From positions 1 through 5,015 of the forward strand of contig JAGVUW010000474.1 in the NCBI GenBank assembly GCA_019136035.1: a stretch of 5,015 nt of DNA, read 5' to 3'. Below, in pieces: positions 1 through 5,015 of this stretch. Source of the stretch: Verrucomicrobiota bacterium. GTDB taxonomy: Bacteria > Verrucomicrobiota > Lentisphaeria > Oligosphaerales > JAFGRS01. Each line of letters starts with the position of its first letter. Position 1 is the first letter of the stretch. The position numbers and the translations under genes were made by a program. The notes beneath the pieces were generated by a model, which worked only from the letters and a program-made list of their open reading frames with translations, did not search any database and was not told the origin of the DNA.

Positions 1-81
1 CTCGGGGCACTGCCGACTGCTGCCACAGTCGCTGTCGGCGCAGGCGATGACGGCGGCGCAGTGTGGGCAGATCAGTCTCAT
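1..81 (-). CDS. N-terminal fragment of a zinc-ribbon protein, cut by the window edge
   Basis: Only the first 27 codons are visible, and the frame is open to base 1. The peptide begins MRLICPHCAAVIAC and ends in ...RQCPE at the edge. The cysteines are C5-x2-C8, then C14, C19 and C25. The 17-residue step from C8 to C25, with C25 followed by Pro, matches the short zinc-ribbon knuckle (CPxC - about 16 residues - CPxC) found at the start of many planctomycete and deltaproteobacterial proteins, so a fourth ligand cysteine probably lies just outside the window. C14 and C19 are extra. Two in-frame ATGs exist, at 87 and 81. I chose 81 because AAGGG at 92-88 sits 6 nt upstream; starting at 87 would add only Met-Pro. 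The gene follows eboE on the same strand after 73 nt without a clear terminator, so it may belong to the same transcript. Such ribbons precede many different domains, so the rest of the protein cannot be guessed. Confidence 0.6.
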   Translation of the reverse strand, partial: MRLICPHCAAVIACADSDCGSSRQCPE

Positions 82-87
82 CGGCAT

Positions 88-92
88 CCCTT
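88..92 (-). promoter_or_regulatory. Ribosome-binding site of the zinc-ribbon gene
   Basis: On the minus strand the sequence reads AAGGG, then 6 nt, then ATG at 81. It abuts the alternative ATG at 87 directly, too close to serve that codon, so it favours the inner start. Confidence 0.45.
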
Positions 93-154
93 GTTGCTCA
101 CTCCAGCGATCGGCACGGCGGGCCGCAGGCGCCCTCCGGGCATGGGCGACCGGC

Positions 155-1405
155 TCAGGCCGTCCCCCGAGCGTCCAGCCTGGACGGCGTCGGCGGCTCC
201 AGGACACCGCCGGCTGCCTCCAGATGGCGGCGCACCCAGGACAACTCGCCGACGATGCTCTCGACCGCCGTCTGACCGCGCAGCTCGGGCGGCAGGACGT
301 CGAAGCTGTAGGTCTCCACTTCGACGTGCGGCGCCACGCCGCCCGCCGCAATCTTCCAGAAGGCCCCGCCGAGTTCCTGCCGGGAGGAGATATAGCCAGG
401 GCCGCCCGCCAACACCAGCGGAATATGCATGTGGGTGCGCAGTTCGCCGGGCTCGCCCAGGGCGCGGGCGGCGGCGAGGGCCTCGGGGAGGTCCGCATAG
501 CGCCGGCGTCCCGAGGCCGTGCTCAAGGTGCTCTGGTGGAGGTAGCAGCCATCCTGGAAGCGGCTTGCCTGCGCGAGGCCCTCGGGCGAGGTCTGGAAGA
601 ACGGCGCCGCGCTGATCTGGATCTTGCCCACCGCGATGCCGTGGGACTGCAGCGCCTGCAGCGCCGCGGACGGGTCCTCGCCGAGGACCGCCTGGTGGCA
701 GGTGTCCAGGCAGACGCCCAGGTGCCGTCGCAGGACCGCCTCGGCGGTGTCGCGCGAGCCGCCGCGATGGCGTTGCACCCAGGCCGCCCCACGGCGCAGG
801 ATGACATCCTGGAAACCGTCGATCATCAGGGCCGTCTCGTCCCAGAGGCAGTCCGGCTCCGGTTCGAGCGCCAGGACGACGTGGCGGCCGTGGCGTTCCT
901 CGAGACCGGCCAGGTCCAGCGCCGCCGCGGCAAGGTTGGCCGCCAGGGCCTCGAGGCGGTCCGGAGTCGCCCAGGCGCGGTAGGTCCCCGGGACCGTGCT
1001 GATCGAGCCGGTCACGCCCGCGGGCAGCAGCTCGGCCAGGATCGCGGCCAGACGGAGGGTGTAGGTCAGCCGCTCGGGAGTCGACCAGTCCGGCGCGTAG
1101 ACCGCCTCCTTGACCCGGGTGCCATGGAAGGTGCCGTAGGGGAAGCCGTTGATGGTGAAGGCATAGAAGCCGCCCTTGGCGAGCGTCTCGGCGAGGTCGC
1201 GCCGGGCCTCGGGGGACTGGAGGTCCGCCACGGCCTGGGCGCCGAGGCGCAGGCCCAGGCCGAAGGGGCCCGGCCAGCCGAGCCCCTGGCGCACGGCCGT
1301 CGCCGGCCCGGTAATGGCGGCACGCTGCGCCGCCCAGGTCTCGCCCGGGTGGATATTCAGGCAGTAGGTCAGGTGCAGGGGAGTGCCGTGGCGCTTCAGT
1401 GGCAT
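155..1405 (-). CDS. eboE: EboE, TIM-barrel metabolite traffic protein (sugar phosphate isomerase/epimerase-like)
   Basis: This 416-residue protein is recognised by its N-terminal signature HLTYCLNIHPGETW (residues 11-24), characteristic of EboE. Other conserved-looking blocks are NGFPYGTFHG (86-95), STVPGTYR (136-143), LEPEPD (180-185), CLDTCH (232-237), KIQIS (261-265), HMHIP (325-329) and HVEVETYS (360-367). The Glu, Asp/His, His and Glu residues at successive strand ends are what one expects at the metal site of xylose isomerase-like (AP endonuclease 2 family) TIM barrels; assigning them as ligands is inference. There is no signal peptide or membrane segment, so it should be cytoplasmic. 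In known ebo systems the operon helps deliver or process a secondary-metabolite precursor (scytonemin monomer in cyanobacteria), but the reaction of EboE is not established. The start overlaps the end of eboD by 10 nt and has a good ribosome-binding site, which supports translational coupling. The length looks normal and the reading frame is intact. Confidence 0.9.
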   Translation of the reverse strand: MPLKRHGTPLHLTYCLNIHPGETWAAQRAAITGPATAVRQGLGWPGPFGLGLRLGAQAVADLQSPEARRDLAETLAKGGFYAFTINGFPYGTFHGTRVKEAVYAPDWSTPERLTYTLRLAAILAELLPAGVTGSISTVPGTYRAWATPDRLEALAANLAAAALDLAGLEERHGRHVVLALEPEPDCLWDETALMIDGFQDVILRRGAAWVQRHRGGSRDTAEAVLRRHLGVCLDTCHQAVLGEDPSAALQALQSHGIAVGKIQISAAPFFQTSPEGLAQASRFQDGCYLHQSTLSTASGRRRYADLPEALAAARALGEPGELRTHMHIPLVLAGGPGYISSRQELGGAFWKIAAGGVAPHVEVETYSFDVLPPELRGQTAVESIVGELSWVRRHLEAAGGVLEPPTPSRLDARGTA

Positions 1406-2595
1406 GGCGGTCGGCCCTCCGTCGACCCGGCCGCCTGCAGTGCCCGGAGCTCGGCGATGGCCGCCGACATGGCCTCGCGGTCGATGGCGGTCAGCTCGCG
1501 ACGCTGCCCCAGGGGCGACGGAAAGGTGACGTGCAGGACGCCGCCGAGGTGCCGCTGGAACTCGTCCAGGCCGGCCAGGACCGCCGGCAGGCCATCCGCG
1601 GCACGGCGCTCGAGCTGATCATGCCAGACCGGCAGCCCGCAGCGCCGCAGGGCGGCGATGACGCGCCGGCCGGCGTCGGCGGGGATCAGGCCATGGCGCC
1701 AGGCGTAGACCAGATCGAGGGCCATGCCGATGGCCACCGCCTCGCCGTGGCGCAGCCGGAAGCCGGTCATGGCCTCGAGCCTGTGTCCCGCCCAGTGTCC
1801 GAAGTCGAGCGGCCGGGCACTGCCGGCCTCGAAGGCGTCGCCATTGCCGCCGATATGGGCCACATGCAGCGCCGCACAGCGCTGGACGAGGGCCTCCATG
1901 GCTTCCTGATCACGCTGGCGCAGGGCCTCGGCGTGGTCATCCAGCCAGGCGAGGAAGCCCGCATCGGCGATCGCCGCGACCTTGAAGGCCTCGGCGCAGC
2001 CGGCGATCCAGTCGCGGTCCGAGAGCGTGCGCAGAGCCAGCAGGTCGTTGACGACCGCGGCCGGGGGAGCGAAGGTGCCGGCGAGGTTCTTGATGCCGTC
2101 AAGGTTGATGCCGTTCTTGACGCCGACTCCGGAGTCATTCTGTGCCAGGACGGTCGTCGGCAGCCGCACCAGCCGCGCGCCGCGGTGGAAGAGCGCCGCG
2201 CCGAGGCCGACGGCATCGAGCATGGCGCCGCCGCCGACGGCGAGGATGATGCTGTGGCGGCAGAGCCCGGCGGCGGTGGCCAGGCGCAGGGTCTGGTCGG
2301 GGACGGCCCAGCCCTCCTTGGCGGCCTCGCCGCCGGTGACGCAGACCGGCGCACGGCGCAGGTCAAGGACGTCGGCATGAGCCGCCCCGTAGGCCGCAAT
2401 GCGATCGGTCAGCCCCGGCACCGCCGCCGCCAGGCCGGCGTCGACCAGGACCAGGCAGGGCGTCGCGCCACGGCTGTAGCCGACGCCGCGGCAGATGTCC
2501 GACAGGACTGGATTGCCCGGGTCGAACACGTCGTGCGTGAAGACGACCGGGTAGCCGTAATCGACCGTGAAGGCATTGGTGATGCGGTTGACCAT
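1396..2595 (-). CDS. eboD: EboD, 3-dehydroquinate synthase-like sugar-phosphate cyclase homologue
   Basis: This 399-residue protein has the dehydroquinate synthase (DHQS) fold signatures in order: the nucleotide-binding glycine stretch AVGGGAMLDAVG (119-130), PTTVLAQNDSGVGVKNGIN (146-164), IKNLAGTF (168-175), GCAEAFKVA (199-207), LDFGHWAGH (263-271) and RHGEAVAIGM (282-291). By family alignment E202, H267 and H283 are the likely metal ligands; D154, K160, K169, N170, K205 and H271 match DHQS active-site positions. It departs from housekeeping AroB at several points: VGVKNGIN instead of VGGKTAIN, and LDFGH instead of LNxGH. These fit the EboD branch, and its position directly before eboE supports that name. 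Its substrate is unknown; a DHQS-like NAD-dependent cyclisation of a sugar phosphate is the family expectation. I start at 2595 because MVNRITNAFTVDYGYPVVFT resembles the usual EboD N-terminus. The frame stays open to 2808, but those 71 codons are Arg/Pro/Ala-rich and look non-coding. No convincing Shine-Dalgarno sequence precedes the ATG. Ordinary AroB is the main alternative. Confidence 0.88.
   Translation of the reverse strand: MVNRITNAFTVDYGYPVVFTHDVFDPGNPVLSDICRGVGYSRGATPCLVLVDAGLAAAVPGLTDRIAAYGAAHADVLDLRRAPVCVTGGEAAKEGWAVPDQTLRLATAAGLCRHSIILAVGGGAMLDAVGLGAALFHRGARLVRLPTTVLAQNDSGVGVKNGINLDGIKNLAGTFAPPAAVVNDLLALRTLSDRDWIAGCAEAFKVAAIADAGFLAWLDDHAEALRQRDQEAMEALVQRCAALHVAHIGGNGDAFEAGSARPLDFGHWAGHRLEAMTGFRLRHGEAVAIGMALDLVYAWRHGLIPADAGRRVIAALRRCGLPVWHDQLERRAADGLPAVLAGLDEFQRHLGGVLHVTFPSPLGQRRELTAIDREAMSAAIAELRALQAAGSTEGRPPCH
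1415..1420 (-). promoter_or_regulatory. Ribosome-binding site of eboE, inside the eboD 3' end
   Basis: The minus strand reads GGAGGG, then 9 nt, then the ATG at 1405. It lies within the last codons of eboD, so ribosomes finishing eboD pass over it. This fixes the eboE start and suggests coupled translation. Confidence 0.7.
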
Positions 2596-2653
2596 GGCGC
2601 CGTGGCGTCGCACCCCGGCCGACCGGCGGGCCGGCTGGGCGCGACACGCCGTG

Positions 2654-2681
2654 AGCATAGCCCGGCCGGGCGGGAATGCAA
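2654..2681 (-). promoter_or_regulatory. Candidate sigma70-type promoter for eboDE
   Basis: On the minus strand, TTGCAT (2681-2676, three of six consensus bases) is followed after 16 bp by TATGCT (2659-2654, four of six). This would start transcription near 2647, leaving a leader of about 50 nt before the eboD ATG. The 16-bp spacer contains the palindrome GCCCGGCCGGGC. The match is weak, and the housekeeping promoter consensus of this organism is unknown. Confidence 0.25.
2660..2671. repeat. 12-bp perfect palindrome GCCCGGCCGGGC upstream of eboD
   Basis: The bases read identically on both strands. It falls between the candidate -35 and -10 boxes of eboD, a common place for a repressor operator. 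It is pure G+C in a GC-rich genome, so chance occurrence is quite possible. Confidence 0.25.
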
Positions 2682-2905
2682 CTGCGGCCACGGCATGCCG
2701 CCCGGGCCGCCGCGCGGCACCGCTCCCAACAGAAAGGCGGCATTCCTCTGGCGATAACCGCTCCGGTGCGCTTGACATGGAACCAGAGAGCCTGCATTGG
2801 TGTACCATGCGGGAACGGCGAGGTTGCTGCTAGGCATGGGGCGTGGCGTCGGCAATCACGGCAGGCCGGCGACGGCGGCGTACTCAGTCAGTTCGTGGAA
2901 AGCGC

Positions 2906-2910
2906 AGGGA
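2906..2910 (+). promoter_or_regulatory. Ribosome-binding site of the FGE-like gene
   Basis: AGGGA lies 8 nt before the ATG at 2919. It supports this start over the in-frame GTG at 2895, which has no such site and would put eight extra residues before the signal peptide. Confidence 0.55.
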
Positions 2911-2918
2911 CCTTCTCT

Positions 2919-5015
2919 ATGAGAACGACTCCTGGGTTCCTCCTGCACCGCCTGCTCGCGGTGACTGCGGTTGTGATCGGCCTGTCTCTCTGCGGTGCCC
3001 CGGCGGTGGCGACCCTGGAGCAGGCTGTGAGAGCGAAGGCCGAGGTGGAGCGCCTCGCCCGTGAGGCGGCGCTTCTCCCGCCTGACATCGCCGCATCCAT
3101 GCGCGGGCTGCTCGACAGGGCTGAAGCCGAACGGGTGGCGGCAAACACCTTCCTCGCCAAAGACCGCTACGAGGCCAGCACGGCAGCCTTCCGCAGCGCC
3201 GCGGCACTCTACGGCCAGGCCCTCGACGGCCGGGGTGCCCTCGCCCGCCTCGCCGCGGCCCGGGATAGAGTCGACCGCGCCCGCCTCCTGGCCGAGAGCC
3301 AGGCCACGCCCGACCAGATGCGCGATGCACGGCAACTGGCACTCAACGCCGAGGACCTTGCGGAACGGGCGCACTTCGACCTGGCGACCGCCGAGTTGTC
3401 CAAGGCCGCGGCGGCCTTCGAGGCCCTGGTTGCCGTGGACGACACGACGACGCTCGACATCGCGGTGGCGGTACGCACCGCCATGCTGAGTGCGCGGGCT
3501 CAGGTGCGCGATCTGCCCGAGAACGGCACGGCGTTGCCGCCGATCCCGGACGCCGTGAGAACGGGACGGCCCCCCGGCGGGCTCTCGGAACGCCTGCAGC
3601 GGGCGCTGCGCGGAGAGGCCGCGGGGGCGCTGGCCATGGAACAGCGGGCCTACGGTCACGCCAGGATCCTCTTCACTCAGGCCCGTGAGGACTACATGAA
3701 GGCGGCCGAAATGCAGACCCGCCGCGACGCCGCCGTGGCGCTGGGACGGACCGCGCGGGATGCCAGGGCGCTGGCCGACAGGGCCTTCGCTACCGACGTC
3801 CGCACCGCGGCTTTCGAACGCGGTCGCCAGGCCCTCGCCGACGGCGACGTTGCCCTCGAGCAGGAGAGCCTGCGCAAGGCCTCGCGGCTGTACGCAGAGG
3901 CGGTGGAGCATTTCGCGGCGGCCCAGTCGGAGGCGGCCCTCGCCGACGGCTATGCCAGAGCCCATCGCGCCTGGGCTGCCGCACAGGCGGCGGCGCGGTC
4001 GGATATCCTCGCGGCACATGCGCCGCAGGCCGCTGCTGAGGCCCGCCAGATGGCCGCTGCAGCCGAGGACAGGGCCGCGGCCGGCGATGCCATGGGCGCC
4101 ATCGACGGGCTCATGGCTGCCGCGGCGGCACTGCAGGCGGCGTCGGCGCAGGCCCTGACTGCGGCCAATGCCGACCGCACGGACCCCCTGGTCGCGGCCA
4201 CCGAGGACGCTCTCGACCGCGGGAGTGCCTTCGCCGCCGAGGACCTGCTGAGGACTCTCGAGGCCATCGCGCCCGCGGAGCCGCGGCTCGAACGCCTGCG
4301 CGCCCGCGCCCGGGTCATGCCCGCCCCGCGGCGCACGCTCAGTCTTGACCTCGGCGATGGCGTCAAGCTCGAGCTCATCCTCCTGCGGCCAGGCCGGTTC
4401 ATGATGGGCTCGAGGGATGTCGAGGACGAGGGGCCCGTGCATGAGGTCGTCATCTCACAGCCGTTCTACCTCGGGATGTACGAGGTAACACAGGCGCAGT
4501 GGCAGGCGGTGATGGGCTCAAACCCGAGCTGGTTCAAGGGCGACCGCCGGCCGGTGGAGCAGGTGTCCTGGCGCCAGTGCATCGAGTTCGTCGCCAGGCT
4601 GAACCGTCTGGGCCTGGGTACGTTCCGGCTTCCGAGCGAGGCAGAGTGGGAGTACGCGTGCCGGGCCGGGAGCGCGACCAGGTACAGTTGCGGCGACCGC
4701 CATGAAGACCTCGGCGAGTACGCCTGGCACCACGCCAACAGCAGCAACTGCACGCACGAGGTCGGGCAGCGCCGCCCGAATGCCTGGGGCCTCTACGATA
4801 TGCACGGTAATGTCTGGGAGTGGTGCTACGATCGCTATGGCAGGTATGCCAGCGGACCGGCTGTCGATCCCAGAGGCGCCGGCGGCGACGACCGGTCCTT
4901 CGGCCAGGCGCTCTGGGCTGACGTCGCCGGACGCTACACCGCGGTACAGGACCTCCGCGTCAGCCGCGGCGGCTCCTGGTGTGACGACGCCACGAGCTGC
5001 CACTCGGCGCATCGC
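2919..5015 (+). CDS. Secreted helical-repeat protein with C-terminal FGE/SUMF1-type domain, 3' end beyond window
   Basis: The frame is open for 699 codons and runs off the window. Residues 1-31 form a Sec signal peptide: a basic start, a hydrophobic core at 12-27 and an AVA cleavage site. C25 lacks a proper lipobox, so a lipoprotein is unlikely. Residues 32-472 are Ala/Arg/Glu-rich, free of cysteine and predicted helical. Motifs of the form F/L-x2-A-x3-Y/F recur near 91-98, 160-167, 252-259 and 325-332, giving two similar blocks around a Pro/Gly linker at 198-222. A TPR-like stretch ends near 470. From 473 comes an FGE-sulfatase domain: FMMGS (494-498), YEVTQAQW (521-528), RPVEQVSW (544-551), RLPSEAEWEYACRAG (570-584), GLYDMHGNVWEW (624-635) and RVSRGGSW (680-687). 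The family includes formylglycine-generating enzyme, EgtB-like and PvdO-like proteins and many of unknown role. Seven cysteines lie in this part (554, 581, 591, 611, 636, 688, 694), as fits an exported, disulfide-bearing protein. True FGE activity is doubtful because the catalytic cysteine spacing is not met. A binding or structural role is possible. Confidence 0.85.
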   Translation, partial: MRTTPGFLLHRLLAVTAVVIGLSLCGAPAVATLEQAVRAKAEVERLAREAALLPPDIAASMRGLLDRAEAERVAANTFLAKDRYEASTAAFRSAAALYGQALDGRGALARLAAARDRVDRARLLAESQATPDQMRDARQLALNAEDLAERAHFDLATAELSKAAAAFEALVAVDDTTTLDIAVAVRTAMLSARAQVRDLPENGTALPPIPDAVRTGRPPGGLSERLQRALRGEAAGALAMEQRAYGHARILFTQAREDYMKAAEMQTRRDAAVALGRTARDARALADRAFATDVRTAAFERGRQALADGDVALEQESLRKASRLYAEAVEHFAAAQSEAALADGYARAHRAWAAAQAAARSDILAAHAPQAAAEARQMAAAAEDRAAAGDAMGAIDGLMAAAAALQAASAQALTAANADRTDPLVAATEDALDRGSAFAAEDLLRTLEAIAPAEPRLERLRARARVMPAPRRTLSLDLGDGVKLELILLRPGRFMMGSRDVEDEGPVHEVVISQPFYLGMYEVTQAQWQAVMGSNPSWFKGDRRPVEQVSWRQCIEFVARLNRLGLGTFRLPSEAEWEYACRAGSATRYSCGDRHEDLGEYAWHHANSSNCTHEVGQRRPNAWGLYDMHGNVWEWCYDRYGRYASGPAVDPRGAGGDDRSFGQALWADVAGRYTAVQDLRVSRGGSWCDDATSCHSAHR

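Larger units (their letters stand above)
2596..2918. other. Divergent intergenic region between eboD and the FGE-like gene
   Basis: These 323 bp separate two gene starts that point away from each other, so the promoters of both units should lie here. Open frames across it read as Arg/Pro/Ala-rich shadow translations and none carries a recognisable domain. I see no tRNA, riboswitch-like structure, tandem repeat or intrinsic terminator with a U-run. Noteworthy pieces are a 12-bp perfect palindrome at 2660-2671, a perfect TTGACA at 2772-2777 on the plus strand with no well-spaced -10 box, and the ribosome-binding site near its right end. Confidence 0.7.

Noticed and set aside
47..1618. Long plus-strand open frame (523 codons) opposite eboE
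   Set aside because: The translation is Arg/Gly/Ala/Gln-rich with no recognisable motif. It lies antisense to eboE, whose motifs are clear. Long antisense frames are expected at this GC content.
2709..2718. Second palindrome GCCGCGCGGC in the intergenic region
   Set aside because: It is a short all-G+C palindrome, common by chance here, and not placed at any promoter element I can defend.
1399..2757. Long plus-strand open frame (452 codons) opposite eboD
   Set aside because: It is antisense to the well-supported eboD, has low-complexity composition and shows no domain signature.
2596..2808. N-terminal extension of eboD to the ATG at 2808
   Set aside because: The 71 added residues are Arg/Pro/Ala-rich with no resemblance to the family. 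The DHQS-like fold begins naturally at the inner ATG (2595), and the promoter would have no room.
2772..2808. Plus-strand promoter with TTGACA at 2772 and TACCAT at 2803
   Set aside because: The spacer would be 25 bp, far beyond the 16-18 bp norm, and no acceptable -10 box lies at the right distance. The TTGACA may be coincidental.
2777..2833. 18-codon plus-strand frame (ATG at 2777, TAG at 2831) as a leader peptide
   Set aside because: It has no ribosome-binding site, no run of regulatory codons and no attenuator-like hairpins downstream.
2856..4442. Minus-strand open frame (528 codons) opposite the FGE-like gene
   Set aside because: It mirrors the Ala-rich codons of the plus-strand gene, giving a Gly/Arg/His-rich product without motifs. 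The plus frame has a signal peptide and a clear FGE domain.
4518..5012. Minus-strand open frame of 164 codons rich in Ala/Val
   Set aside because: It lies opposite the FGE-domain coding sequence, whose motifs are unmistakable.

Overview
The window is very GC-rich, and nearly all of it is coding. It holds four genes: three on the minus strand at the left (one cut by the edge) and one on the plus strand at the right (also cut by the edge). No RNA gene, insertion sequence, CRISPR array or phage feature was seen. High GC, a secreted formylglycine-generating-enzyme (FGE)-like protein with a long helical N-terminal part, and a CPxC-type zinc-ribbon protein together look like Planctomycetota or a relative (Verrucomicrobiota, Lentisphaerota or another environmental lineage). 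That placement is inference; no phylogenetic marker is present.

Minus strand, read from 2595 down to 1. The first two genes are eboD (2595-1396) and eboE (1405-155). They overlap by 10 nt, and the eboE ribosome-binding site lies inside eboD, so they are almost certainly co-transcribed. EboD is a 3-dehydroquinate-synthase-like sugar-phosphate cyclase homologue. EboE is a TIM-barrel protein of the xylose isomerase/epimerase type. Both belong to the 'ebo' set, known from cyanobacterial scytonemin export, the Pseudomonas nematode-repellent (edb) locus and the operon found in eustigmatophyte plastids. The small molecule served by ebo genes is unresolved in most hosts. After a 73-nt gap comes a protein starting with a CPHC zinc knuckle, cut at base 1. 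It is not a recognised ebo gene.

Between the divergent gene starts lies a 323-bp non-coding stretch (2596-2918). It must carry the promoters of both transcription units. I see only a weak candidate for eboD and none that I trust for the rightward gene.

Plus strand, 2919 to the end. One open frame of 699 codons runs off the window. It encodes a Sec signal peptide, about 440 residues of alanine-rich, cysteine-free helical repeats arranged as two similar blocks around a Pro/Gly-rich linker, and then an FGE/SUMF1-type domain. The domain has the family's landmark motifs, but its two C-terminal cysteines do not line up with the catalytic pair of true FGE.

The main point of interest is a compact eboD-eboE pair without eboA, eboB or eboC upstream. 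It is flanked instead by a zinc-ribbon gene and a divergent secreted FGE-like repeat protein. Nothing in the sequence proves that the two strands work together.
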